Notes under the pieces: generated by a model
What the model saw: only the letters and a program-made list of their open reading frames with translations
What the model was told of the DNA's origin: nothing
The model's database searches: none
Assembly (NCBI RefSeq): GCF_004342665.1
Contig: NZ_SMBY01000007.1
Span: forward strand, 124,001-188,000
Length of the DNA stretch: 64,000 bases
Direction: 5' to 3'
Origin: Samsonia erythrinae
GTDB taxonomy: Bacteria; Pseudomonadota; Gammaproteobacteria; Enterobacterales; Enterobacteriaceae
Part shown: piece by piece, positions 19,430-27,454 of the stretch
Layout of the letters: the number at the start of each line of letters is the position of its first letter
Numbering within the stretch: the stretch's first letter is position 1
Program-made: the position numbers and the translations under genes

Positions 19430-20823
19430 TTCCTTGGCGTCTTATCTGGGTCGACTGGCGTCGGCTCTGGCCGGGTGTGCTGGTCGTGGTGTTGCTGATC
19501 GCGATGGCGACGGCGTTAAGTATTTCGGTGAGTTTGCAGGAAAGGGCATTACGCATGGGCAGTGCCAAAGCGGCTGACCGTTTCGATCTGGTGGTCGGCG
19601 CGCCGGGGAGCGAAACCCAACTGGTGCTGTCGTCCGTGTTCCTGCAACCGTCCGCGCTGACGTTGATCCCCGCGCAGGTACTGGCCGATCTGGAAAAGAA
19701 TCCGCTGGTTGCCTGGGCCGCGCCGGTCGCATTCGGTGATTTCTATCAGGGAATGCCGATAGTCGGCACCACGCCGCCGCTGGTGACGGATAATGGGAAG
19801 CGGCAACTCACCGCCGGACGCCTGTTTAACGACGGCTTTGAAGCTGTGGTGGGTGCGCAAACGGGGCTGGCGGTGGGCGACACGTTCAGTCCGGTGCATG
19901 GTCAGGTCGGCACCGAGGGGGCGCACGCACATGATGATGTCACCTACACCGTTGTCGGCGTGTTGCCTGCTGACGGCAGCGCATGGGATAAAGCGATTCT
20001 GGTGCCGGTGAACGCAGTATGGCGGGTGCATGGCATTCATCCGCCGCACGATGAGGACGGCGAGCATCATGATGACCACGACCACGACCACGACCATGAG
20101 CATGACCATGAGCATGATGAAACCGCACATGGGGAAGGCGAACAGCATGCCGATGAACATCATCATGACGTTCATCCAGCGGAACGCACTGAAAGTGATG
20201 ACCATCATGCGGATGCCGCTCAACCGGTAACGGCTTCACACGCCGACGAGCACGGTGAGGAAGAAGCACACGAACACGCACATCAGGCGGGGTTGCCCGC
20301 GATTGTGGTGAAACCGAAAACGATTGCCGGGGCCTATCAACTGCGCTCGTTGTACCGTAGCAATACGACGCAGGCGGTGTTTCCCGGGGAAGTGTTGGTC
20401 AAGCTCTATTCGCTGCTCGGCGATATCCGTGAGCTGCTGACTTACATCTCTCTGGGGACGCAGGGATTAGTGGGCGTCGCGGTGGCGATGGTGGCGGTGA
20501 TCCACCTGCGGCAGCGGCAGAAACAGATCGGCGCGCTGCGTGCATTTGGTGCGCCGCGTTATGGCATCTTCACGCTGATTTGGAGCGGGTTGATGTCGCT
20601 GGTGGGCGTCGGGGTGCTGCTTGGCGTGGGCATTGGCTACGTTGCGGCGCGCGCCATTGCCGTCGTGATGAGCGAAAAAAGCGGATTTGTCCTGCCGGTC
20701 ACGCTGGAGTGGGAAGACATCCGGTTTGTCCTGCTGTTACTGCTGGTCGCCGCCGTCGTATTGACTATTCCGGCGATGCTGTCCTACCGTCAGTCTCCCG
20801 CTGCGGCACTGCGCGGCGACTAA
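19426..20823 (+). CDS. FtsX-like permease with extreme histidine-rich periplasmic loop
   Basis: The 465-residue inner-membrane protein has the MacB/FtsX topology: one N-terminal helix (about 10-32), a large periplasmic domain, then three helices (about 345-370, 385-415, 430-450). Residues about 205-286 hold roughly two dozen histidines mixed with aspartate and glutamate, including alternating DH and EH runs. Such loops bind Zn, Cu or Ni in other transporters. ATG 19426 has AGGAGG seven bases upstream and overlaps the ATPase stop; a frame extension to 19405 is not supported. It pairs with the ATPase and probably with the CPFC protein. A zinc role is inferred. Confidence 0.85.
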   Translation: MIPWRLIWVDWRRLWPGVLVVVLLIAMATALSISVSLQERALRMGSAKAADRFDLVVGAPGSETQLVLSSVFLQPSALTLIPAQVLADLEKNPLVAWAAPVAFGDFYQGMPIVGTTPPLVTDNGKRQLTAGRLFNDGFEAVVGAQTGLAVGDTFSPVHGQVGTEGAHAHDDVTYTVVGVLPADGSAWDKAILVPVNAVWRVHGIHPPHDEDGEHHDDHDHDHDHEHDHEHDETAHGEGEQHADEHHHDVHPAERTESDDHHADAAQPVTASHADEHGEEEAHEHAHQAGLPAIVVKPKTIAGAYQLRSLYRSNTTQAVFPGEVLVKLYSLLGDIRELLTYISLGTQGLVGVAVAMVAVIHLRQRQKQIGALRAFGAPRYGIFTLIWSGLMSLVGVGVLLGVGIGYVAARAIAVVMSEKSGFVLPVTLEWEDIRFVLLLLLVAAVVLTIPAMLSYRQSPAAALRGD

Positions 20824-20890
20824 CGGCGTGCACCGTCGGAAATGACGGGCACGCCTGCATTCATAGTGAAAATAATACGTTAGATTTGAC

Positions 20891-20924
20891 AGGTATCCCG
20901 ACAGATTAACACTGCGGGATACCT
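20891..20924. terminator. Bidirectional hairpin between permease gene and ansB
   Basis: AGGTATCCCG (20891-20900) and its exact complement CGGGATACCT (20915-20924) form a ten-base-pair stem with a 14-base loop between two converging genes. The ansB stop codon is three bases further on. A long T-run is absent. Confidence 0.55.
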
Positions 20925-20926
20925 CA

Positions 20927-21979
20927 TTATTCCTGCTCGAAATAGGTGCGGATTTTCTCGATATCGTCGCCGTTAGACAAGGCCAGAGAAAGCAGAATGC
21001 GTGCTTTTTGCGGGTTGTAGAATCCGCTGCCGATCGCGCCATCTTTCTTCTTCTCTGTCACATAGCCGTTTCCGGTGCGCGTACTGATCACCACCGGAAT
21101 GCCTTTAGCCACCGCTTTCTTGATGTCTTCTTTGATACGCTTAGGCGTAGAGCCGTTACCGCTGGCCGCGATAACGATGCCTTTTGCGCCTTGTTCAATG
21201 GCGGCATTCAGCAGGCCGCTGTCCTGATCCTGATAGCCGTAGAGGATGTCGACTTTCGCCAGCGTGTCCTTATTACTTACGTCAAAGAACGGTTTGTTTT
21301 CGGGGGCGGCGGGCTGATAAAAGAAGCGCGGCACGCCGCCGTAGAATGCGCCCAAATAGCCTTGTTCATTGGCTTTGAACGTGTCCAACGAAGTGGTATT
21401 GGTTTTGGTCGTGTAGAATGCGGAGCCGATGCGATCGTTCAGCAACACCATTGCGCCGCGTTTTTCCGCATTCTTGCTGGTCGCCAACGTAACGGCTTCC
21501 AGCAGGTTCATGGAACCGTCCGCGCTGATGGCGGTGGCGGGGCGCATTGCGCCGACGACAACCACCGGTTTCTCGCTTTTTACCGTCAGATCTAAAAAGA
21601 ATGCGGTCTCTTCCAACGTGTCGGTGCCGTGAGTAATGACGACGCCGTGAGTATTGGAATCGCTCAACTGTTTGTTAATCGCATTGGCGAGTTTTAGCAA
21701 AATGGCTTGATCGATATTTCCGCTGGCGGTATTGGCGATTTGCTCGCCTGTCACCGTAGCGACATCGCCAATCGCCGGTACGGCATTTAACAGCTCTTGA
21801 ATGCCGATAGCACCCGCCTGATAACCCGTCGTGGCCGTATTGGATTCAGCCTTTCCGGCAATGGTGCCGCCGGTCGCATAGATAGTGACGCCAGGTTTGG
21901 CATCATTGGCCAGCAGCGCATGAGACGACAGCACCAGGCAAGCGACGGTGATGGTGCGAGCGATGAATGAGAGTTGCAT
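20927..21979 (-). CDS. ansB: Exported L-asparaginase, type II
   Basis: The 350-residue precursor carries a signal peptide (about 1-23, ending SSHALLA) and would hydrolyse asparagine to aspartate and ammonia in the periplasm. The two catalytic threonine regions are intact: YATGGTIAG and ITHGTDTLEET. The SADGSMNLLEA segment is also family typical. ATG 21979 is preceded by AAGGACC; the frame continues upstream to 22030 without a better start. The gene lies 4.6 kb from fraA. FraE of Salmonella is an exported asparaginase of this family that makes fructose-aspartate from fructose-asparagine, so this enzyme might serve the fra pathway. Confidence 0.93.
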   Translation of the reverse strand: MQLSFIARTITVACLVLSSHALLANDAKPGVTIYATGGTIAGKAESNTATTGYQAGAIGIQELLNAVPAIGDVATVTGEQIANTASGNIDQAILLKLANAINKQLSDSNTHGVVITHGTDTLEETAFFLDLTVKSEKPVVVVGAMRPATAISADGSMNLLEAVTLATSKNAEKRGAMVLLNDRIGSAFYTTKTNTTSLDTFKANEQGYLGAFYGGVPRFFYQPAAPENKPFFDVSNKDTLAKVDILYGYQDQDSGLLNAAIEQGAKGIVIAASGNGSTPKRIKEDIKKAVAKGIPVVISTRTGNGYVTEKKKDGAIGSGFYNPQKARILLSLALSNGDDIEKIRTYFEQE

Positions 21980-22206
21980 TGGCAGGTCCTTATTTTGGCA
22001 TGGGAAAGCAAGAACCCTAGCAATTCCCATACCAATATTTTATGGTTTTTTTCTTTGTTTATCAGCCGATTAAAGGCGATTTTGTTTTTTGTTGGTGCAT
22101 GACCTTGGCAGAGGGCAGCGATACTGCACCGTAATGGTGAACGGCGATCTGCATACGCCCGGTTTTTTCATGCCGGATATCGGTTTTCGACTGGTAAGGA
22201 CACTTG

Positions 22207-22740
22207 ATGATAAATAAATTCGTCGGCGGGATAGTGCTTTGCGTCATCAGTCATTGCGTCGCCGCTCTGACGCCCGTGGCGTTGAAAGACGGTATTAACC
22301 GGCTCGACCTTAACCAGAACGGTGGGAAGGACTATGTTGTTGTGGCTGCATTTGACAACAATACTTCGCATCCCAATCTTGGGATGACCTTCTTTGTAAG
22401 CCGTCCGGACGGCGGTCATAGCATTATGCCAGTGGCCAACAGCAATACGTTTACCTGGTTTGACTATCGGCTCTCCGCCGCTGCGGATTTTTTGGTGCAG
22501 GATAATCGGCTCTTTCAGTCTGGAGCGCATTATTTTTTGGTGACGGCAAGGAAGCAAGGTGAAAACGTCTTTGATCCTACAAAAGTGCTTTTAACGATTT
22601 ACGCGTTTAAAACCTCGCGGGACGATCCGGGGGTGCCGCTCTATGAATGGTCAGCGCTGAAAAGCGTCGTGACGCAGAACAACTATCAGTCGGTCGATGA
22701 GGCCTACAAGGAAGTGGATGAGGCAATGCTGGCAAAATGA
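22207..22740 (+). CDS. Small exported protein, possibly CarG-like
   Basis: The 177-residue protein begins with a signal peptide (hydrophobic about 6-20, ending CVAA). The segment GINRLDLNQNGGKDYVVVA, followed by conserved-looking aromatic patches, recalls the CarG family, which gives self-protection in carbapenem producers such as Pectobacterium; this is a weak recollection. No carbapenem biosynthesis gene is in the window. ATG 22207 has AAGGA six bases upstream. Its stop codon overlaps the next start by four bases (ATGA), so the two are one translational unit. Confidence 0.7.
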   Translation: MINKFVGGIVLCVISHCVAALTPVALKDGINRLDLNQNGGKDYVVVAAFDNNTSHPNLGMTFFVSRPDGGHSIMPVANSNTFTWFDYRLSAAADFLVQDNRLFQSGAHYFLVTARKQGENVFDPTKVLLTIYAFKTSRDDPGVPLYEWSALKSVVTQNNYQSVDEAYKEVDEAMLAK

Positions 22741-23291
22741 AAATACGCTTATTGATCGCATTAGGGCTATTGTCGCCCCTCGGCGCGCTGGCTCAGCTTA
22801 GCGAGCAGGATTACCGGCAGCGGGTGCAAGATTTTTTTGATGCCGAGCCGCCGTTATGTCTTGGCGAGAAGCAGTGGCCGGTGCATAGCCCTAAAGGTGA
22901 CGCTCCCTGGAATAGCGGGCGTTTGCACGCGTTGGTCGATGCAGGGCTGGCATACGCGACGCAGGAAGGCGCCGCGACGGTATATCGTTTATCGCCCATC
23001 GGGGAGAAGAACCGGCGCCAGTATGGTGATCTGTGTTACGGCAGGATGCAGGTGGCAGCGGTGGAAAAAATAGACCGCGTGAATCAGGAACTGACGGTCG
23101 TGTATTTTACTTATCGCCTCGCGCCGCTGGAGAACTGGGCGCATAACCGTTCGTTACGCTTTGCCTTCAGCGAGTTGGATAATCTGGTCGGCGGGATGGG
23201 AACTACGCGTTATTCGGCGACGATCCGTGAAACGCTGGGCGGCGCGGCGAAATTGCAGGACTACCCTGTGCCGGTTGAACTGGATTACTGA
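22737..23291 (+). CDS. Small exported protein of unknown function
   Basis: I do not recognise this 184-residue protein with confidence. It has a clear signal peptide (MKIRLLIALGLLSPLGALA). The mature part begins with an amphipathic stretch and the motif CLGEKQWPV, followed by HALVDAGLAYAT and YRLSPIGEKNRR, which looks like a winged-helix-like fold seen in some exported proteins. Two cysteines (CLG and LCYG) could form a disulfide. It is translationally coupled to the preceding exported protein and followed by a strong terminator. Confidence 0.72.
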   Translation: MKIRLLIALGLLSPLGALAQLSEQDYRQRVQDFFDAEPPLCLGEKQWPVHSPKGDAPWNSGRLHALVDAGLAYATQEGAATVYRLSPIGEKNRRQYGDLCYGRMQVAAVEKIDRVNQELTVVYFTYRLAPLENWAHNRSLRFAFSELDNLVGGMGTTRYSATIRETLGGAAKLQDYPVPVELDY

Positions 23292-23302
23292 AGATGGCGA
23301 AA

Positions 23303-23339
23303 GCAACAGGGTGAACATGGTTCACCCTGTTGCATTTTT
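23303..23339 (+). terminator. Strong Rho-independent terminator
   Basis: GCAACAGGGTGAAC, a three-base loop ATG, then the exact complement (23320-23333) form a 14-base-pair stem followed by ATTTTT. It ends the two-gene exported unit and can also serve the converging tex gene. Confidence 0.85.
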
Positions 23340-23358
23340 ACGCTTATGACCGTTGCGA

Positions 23359-25686
23359 TCAGCGTTTTTTAAACGCGGCGGCCAGCGCATCGCTCATGGC
23401 GCTGTTGCCTATTGATGATGTGTTGGCGGGGCGAGCGGGGCGCGGCTTCGCACTCGAACGCGCAGAAGGGGCCGCGTCGCGTGTGCCGCCACTGCGACGA
23501 GAGGCCGTGTCGCCCGGTTGCTCATCAAGCCGCATGGTCAGAGCGATACGCTTACGTTGCAGATCCACGTCCAGCACCTTCACCTTCACGATATCGCCAG
23601 CTTTTACCACCTTGTGCGGGTCGTCGACGAAATGGTCGGCCAGTGACGAGATGTGCACCAAACCGTCCTGATGTACGCCGATATCCACAAAGGCGCCAAA
23701 GTTGGTGACGTTCGTAACCGAACCTTCCAGAATCATGCCCGGCAGCAGATCGTTTAAGGTTTCCACGCCGTCGGCGAAGCTGGCGGTTTTGAACTCAGGA
23801 CGCGGATCGCGGCCCGGTTTTTCCAGCTCTTTGATGATGTCTGTCACCGTTGGCACCCCGAAACGTTCATCGGTGAAATCCGTCGGTTTCAGGTTACGCA
23901 GCGCGTTTGAATTCCCCATCAGTTCCTGTAACGCCTGCTCGGTCGCCGCCAGAATACGCTCAACGACGGGGTAGGCTTCCGGGTGAACGGTGGAGGCGTC
24001 CAATGGGTTGTCGCCGTGGTTGATGCGCAGGAAGCCGGCGCACTGTTCAAAGGCTTTTGGTCCAAGACGGCTGACTTTCAGCAATTGTTCACGGTTGTGG
24101 AAACGGCCATTTTCATCACGCCAGGCGACAATGTTTTGCGCCATCATGCGCGTCAGCCCTGCGACCCGCGTGAGCAGCGCGACGGACGCGGTATTCAGGT
24201 CAACGCCGACGGCATTGACACAGTCTTCGACGACCGCATCCAGTTTCTTCGCCAGCAGACTCTGGCTCACATCATGCTGATACTGACCAACGCCGATCGA
24301 TTTCGGGTCGATTTTGACCAGTTCTGCCAGCGGGTCCTGCAAACGACGGGCGATAGACACCGCCCCGCGCAGCGACACGTCCAGATCGGGGAACTCCTGC
24401 GCCGCCAGTTCGGAGGCGGAGTACACCGATGCGCCAGCTTCGCTGACGATCACTTTCTGTGCGTTGATCGCCGGGAACTGTTTTTGTGTCTCCAGGAAGA
24501 AACGCTCGGTTTCACGCGAGGCGGTGCCGTTGCCTATCGCCACCAGCTCAACCTGATGTTTGATGCAGAGCGCTGCGACACTGGCGGCCGCTTTCGCGGC
24601 CTGACCGGTATGGGGGTAGATAGTGTCGGTCGCGACTAACTTCCCGGTGGCATCCACCACCGCGACTTTTACGCCGGTGCGCAGGCCCGGATCGAGCCCC
24701 ATCGTGGCGCGCATGCCCGCAGGCGCCGCCATGAGCAGATCGTGCATATTACGCGCGAAGACGTTGATCGCTTCATCTTCCGCTTTTTCCCGCACGCTGC
24801 CCATCAGTTCGGTTTCCAGGTGCAACAACACCTTGATGCGCCAGGTCCAGTTAATCACCGCGCGACGCCAGCTGTCCGCCGGGGCATCGCCTAAACGCAG
24901 ATTAAGATGGTCAATAATCATCTGTTCGCAGTCGCTTTCGCGCGGCGCTTCTTCGTACTGCGGATCGGCATTCAGCGACAGTTGCAGTACGCCTTCGTTC
25001 CGTCCACGGAACATGGCCAGCGCGCGGTGCGAAGGGACTTGAGCAATCGGTTCGTGATGATCGAAATAGTCGCGGAACTTCGCGCCCTCTTCCTCTTTCC
25101 CTTCCACCACGCGGGAAACCAGATGGGCGTTTTTCCACAGGTAGTTACGCACTTTTGCCAGCAGCGTGGCGTCTTCGGCGAAACGTTCCATCAGGATGTA
25201 ACGGGCGCCGTCCAGCGCGGCTTTCACGTCCGCCACGCCTTTTTCGGCATCGACATAAGCCTGCGCCGCCAGCTCCGGCGTCTGGCTTGGGTCTTGCCAC
25301 AGGCTGTCGGCCAGCGGCTCCAGCCCTGCCTCAATCGCTATCTGCCCGCGCGTGCGGCGTTTGGGTTTATACGGCAGGTAGAGATCTTCCAGCTCGGTTT
25401 TGCTCAGCGTGCTGTTAATGGCGGTGGCGAGCGGTGCGGTTAATTTTCCCTGCTCGTCGATGGATTTCAGAATAGTCTGGCGTCGGTCTTCCAGTTCACG
25501 CAGGTAACCGAGGCGCGTTCCGAGCTGGCGCAACTGCGTGTCATCCAGACCACCGGTCACTTCTTTACGGTAACGGGCGATAAAAGGGACGGTATTTCCT
25601 TCGTCCAGCAGGCGTATTGCGGCATCGACCTGCTCCGTGCGCGCCTGCAATTCGCCGGCGATAATCTGGCTTAATGAATCATTCAT
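23359..25686 (-). CDS. tex: Transcription accessory protein Tex (S1 RNA-binding)
   Basis: The 775-residue cytoplasmic protein matches E. coli Tex/YhgF almost throughout. The N-terminal Tex domain with helix-turn-helix repeats spans about 1-320. A YqgF/RNase H-like fold follows (about 325-450, [20 protein letters not shown]), then helix-hairpin-helix motifs (about 500-570). The C-terminal S1 domain (about 650-725) carries [17 protein letters not shown]. It acts in transcription and RNA turnover and is essential in some bacteria. I chose ATG 25686 (MNDSLSQI), matching the E. coli start, over the in-frame ATG 25710. The basic, low-complexity tail after residue 725 is typical. Confidence 0.95.
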   Translation of the reverse strand: MNDSLSQIIAGELQARTEQVDAAIRLLDEGNTVPFIARYRKEVTGGLDDTQLRQLGTRLGYLRELEDRRQTILKSIDEQGKLTAPLATAINSTLSKTELEDLYLPYKPKRRTRGQIAIEAGLEPLADSLWQDPSQTPELAAQAYVDAEKGVADVKAALDGARYILMERFAEDATLLAKVRNYLWKNAHLVSRVVEGKEEEGAKFRDYFDHHEPIAQVPSHRALAMFRGRNEGVLQLSLNADPQYEEAPRESDCEQMIIDHLNLRLGDAPADSWRRAVINWTWRIKVLLHLETELMGSVREKAEDEAINVFARNMHDLLMAAPAGMRATMGLDPGLRTGVKVAVVDATGKLVATDTIYPHTGQAAKAAASVAALCIKHQVELVAIGNGTASRETERFFLETQKQFPAINAQKVIVSEAGASVYSASELAAQEFPDLDVSLRGAVSIARRLQDPLAELVKIDPKSIGVGQYQHDVSQSLLAKKLDAVVEDCVNAVGVDLNTASVALLTRVAGLTRMMAQNIVAWRDENGRFHNREQLLKVSRLGPKAFEQCAGFLRINHGDNPLDASTVHPEAYPVVERILAATEQALQELMGNSNALRNLKPTDFTDERFGVPTVTDIIKELEKPGRDPRPEFKTASFADGVETLNDLLPGMILEGSVTNVTNFGAFVDIGVHQDGLVHISSLADHFVDDPHKVVKAGDIVKVKVLDVDLQRKRIALTMRLDEQPGDTASRRSGGTRDAAPSARSSAKPRPARPANTSSIGNSAMSDALAAAFKKR

Positions 25687-26020
25687 GGGTCTGATATCAA
25701 TCGTCATCAATTAAGAGGTTAAATAAACAGAGGGACAGTTATACGGATTGAACGTGAAAAATGCCAGCCGTCACCCTCTGGAATACGGCGACAATCGCTG
25801 CGTTGTTCGCCGAATGCGGGTCGGAGAGAAGAAAAGGAACGGAGCAAAATTTACCTAAATCAACATTCCTTCAGATTCTTGCAACCCACTCACGATTTTA
25901 GCGTATGAAATAGATTGGTTTTGTGTCTGTGAAATGAACAAGCGCAGCACGATACGGCATAAGCACGCACGGCGGACAGCCAGCGAGAACCAGATTATCA
26001 TTCGGGCAGGAGAACGATTC
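25687..26020. other. Divergent spacer between tex and the citrate synthase paralogue
   Basis: This 334-base interval must hold two outward promoters. Open frames in it continue from neighbouring shadows and have no recognisable product. I saw no convincing -35/-10 pair. AGGAGA at 26008-26013 is the ribosome-binding site of the rightward gene. Confidence 0.45.
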
Positions 26021-27316
26021 ATGACAGTCAGAACGTCTACGTTGACGGCAGAAGGGCAGGAGAGTATCAAGCTGGACATACGTTCCAGCGTGCTGGGAAA
26101 GGACGCCGTGGATATTCGTCCGTTCGGCCAGCATGGGCTGTGTAGTTACGATCCCGGTTTTGCCAATACGGCGGGGTGCGCGTCGGCGATTACCTATATT
26201 GATGCGGTGAAGGGCGAGTTGCTGCACCGGGGCTTCCCTGTCGAGCAACTTGCCGAGCAGTGTGACTTTACTGAGGTTTGTTACATCCTGCTGCATGGCG
26301 ATGTGCCGTCACCGGAAGCCTACGCGCAGTTTGCCGATAATATTACCCGCCATACGCTGGTTCATGAACAAATTACCCGGATGTTCAGCGGCTTTCGGCG
26401 CGACGCTCACCCAATGGCGCTGATGTGTGCGGTGGTGGGGGCGCTGGCCGCGTTCTATCACGATGTGTTGGATATTCATAATGCGGCGCACCGCGAGCTG
26501 GCGGCTGTCAGGCTGCTGTCAAAAATGCCGACGCTGGCGGCCATGTGTTACAAATATTCTATTGAGCAGCCCTCCGTCTATCCGCGTAATTCCCTTTCTT
26601 ATACCGGCAACTTTCTGCATATGTTGTTTTCGATTCCGGCGGAAAAGTATGAGGTGAATCCGGTGCTGGAGCGGGCGATGAACCGGATCCTGATCCTGCA
26701 TGCCGACCACGGTCAATGTCCGTCCACCATGGCGGTCAGAGCTTCAGGTTCTTCCGGGGCAAACCCATTTGCCTGTATCGCCGCCGGGCTGGCGTCGATG
26801 TGGGGGCCGCTGCACGGCGGCGCGAACGAAGCCTGTATGCATATGCTGGAAGAGATAAAAACCGTTGAACGCGTTCCTGAGTTTGTACGGCGCGCGAAAG
26901 ACCGGCGTGATTCATTCCGCCTGATGGGGTTTGGCAACGCTATCTACCAGTATTTCGATCCGCGCGCGGCGATCCTGCGCAAAACCTGTCACGAGGTGCT
27001 TAATGAATTAGGCATGGAGGACAGTCTGTTGCAGGTGGCGATGGAGCTGGAACATATCGCCATGACCGATGCTTACTTTCTTGAGAATAAGCTTTATCCG
27101 AGCGTTGATTTTTATACCTCCGTCATCCTGAAAGCGATGGGGCTACCGCCGTCGATGTTTACGGTGATCTCCACCGTGGGCCGGACGATCGGTTGGATTG
27201 CCCATTGGGATGAAATGCACAAACAGCAGGAAATCAGCATCTATCGCCCGCGGCAGGTTTATACCGGGCAGCCGCGTCGGGACTATGTTTCCCGGCGCAA
27301 TGTCACCCCAGCGTAA
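26021..27316 (+). CDS. Citrate synthase paralogue lacking a catalytic histidine
   Basis: The 431-residue protein aligns over its whole length with E. coli GltA, with conserved [18 protein letters not shown] and YPSVDFYT blocks. The segment that in GltA reads MGFGHRVYKNYDPRA reads [15 protein letters not shown] here. The active-site histidine (His305 of E. coli) is therefore Asn306, and the next arginine is alanine, while the oxaloacetate-binding arginine of DPRA is kept. The cysteine of the NADH-linked region (C206 in E. coli) is replaced by alanine. ATG 26021 has AGGAGA at seven bases. It may have altered activity or another condensing role. Being 3 kb from a carboxylate siderophore locus is suggestive but unproven. 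Confidence 0.88.
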   Translation: MTVRTSTLTAEGQESIKLDIRSSVLGKDAVDIRPFGQHGLCSYDPGFANTAGCASAITYIDAVKGELLHRGFPVEQLAEQCDFTEVCYILLHGDVPSPEAYAQFADNITRHTLVHEQITRMFSGFRRDAHPMALMCAVVGALAAFYHDVLDIHNAAHRELAAVRLLSKMPTLAAMCYKYSIEQPSVYPRNSLSYTGNFLHMLFSIPAEKYEVNPVLERAMNRILILHADHGQCPSTMAVRASGSSGANPFACIAAGLASMWGPLHGGANEACMHMLEEIKTVERVPEFVRRAKDRRDSFRLMGFGNAIYQYFDPRAAILRKTCHEVLNELGMEDSLLQVAMELEHIAMTDAYFLENKLYPSVDFYTSVILKAMGLPPSMFTVISTVGRTIGWIAHWDEMHKQQEISIYRPRQVYTGQPRRDYVSRRNVTPA

Positions 27317-27419
27317 AGGCGGTCAGGCTGACGGCGCTCCCCGCAGGTGGAAATCGTGCATTTTCGGGGGCATAAAACAAAGGTATGCCGCCCTTGGCGT
27401 CGCCCGCTGAGCATGGATG

Positions 27420-27449
27420 CGGTGCGTTAGCGGGCGAGCCAACGCACCG
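27420..27449. terminator. Hairpin between converging citrate synthase paralogue and olsF
   Basis: CGGTGCGTT (27420-27428) pairs exactly with AACGCACCG (27441-27449) around a 12-base loop in the 138-base gap between two converging genes. A T-run is lacking, so termination strength is uncertain. Confidence 0.5.
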
Positions 27450-27454
27450 GAGAA

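Noticed and set aside
20066-20120. Short-period DNA repeat (GACCAC / GAGCAT units)
   Set aside because: It is explained by the Asp-His and Glu-His codons of the permease's histidine loop rather than being an independent repeat element.
21008-21595. 195-codon open frame on the plus strand opposite ansB
   Set aside because: It is antisense to the asparaginase coding region, with no domain and no ribosome-binding site of note.
23983-24639. 218-codon open frame on the plus strand inside tex
   Set aside because: It is antisense to a near-perfect Tex homologue, has no recognisable domain and is explained by GC-rich codon bias.
25993-26005. GATTATCATTCGG as a Fur half-site before the citrate synthase paralogue
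   Set aside because: Only the left part fits the consensus and it abuts the ribosome-binding site; too weak to list.
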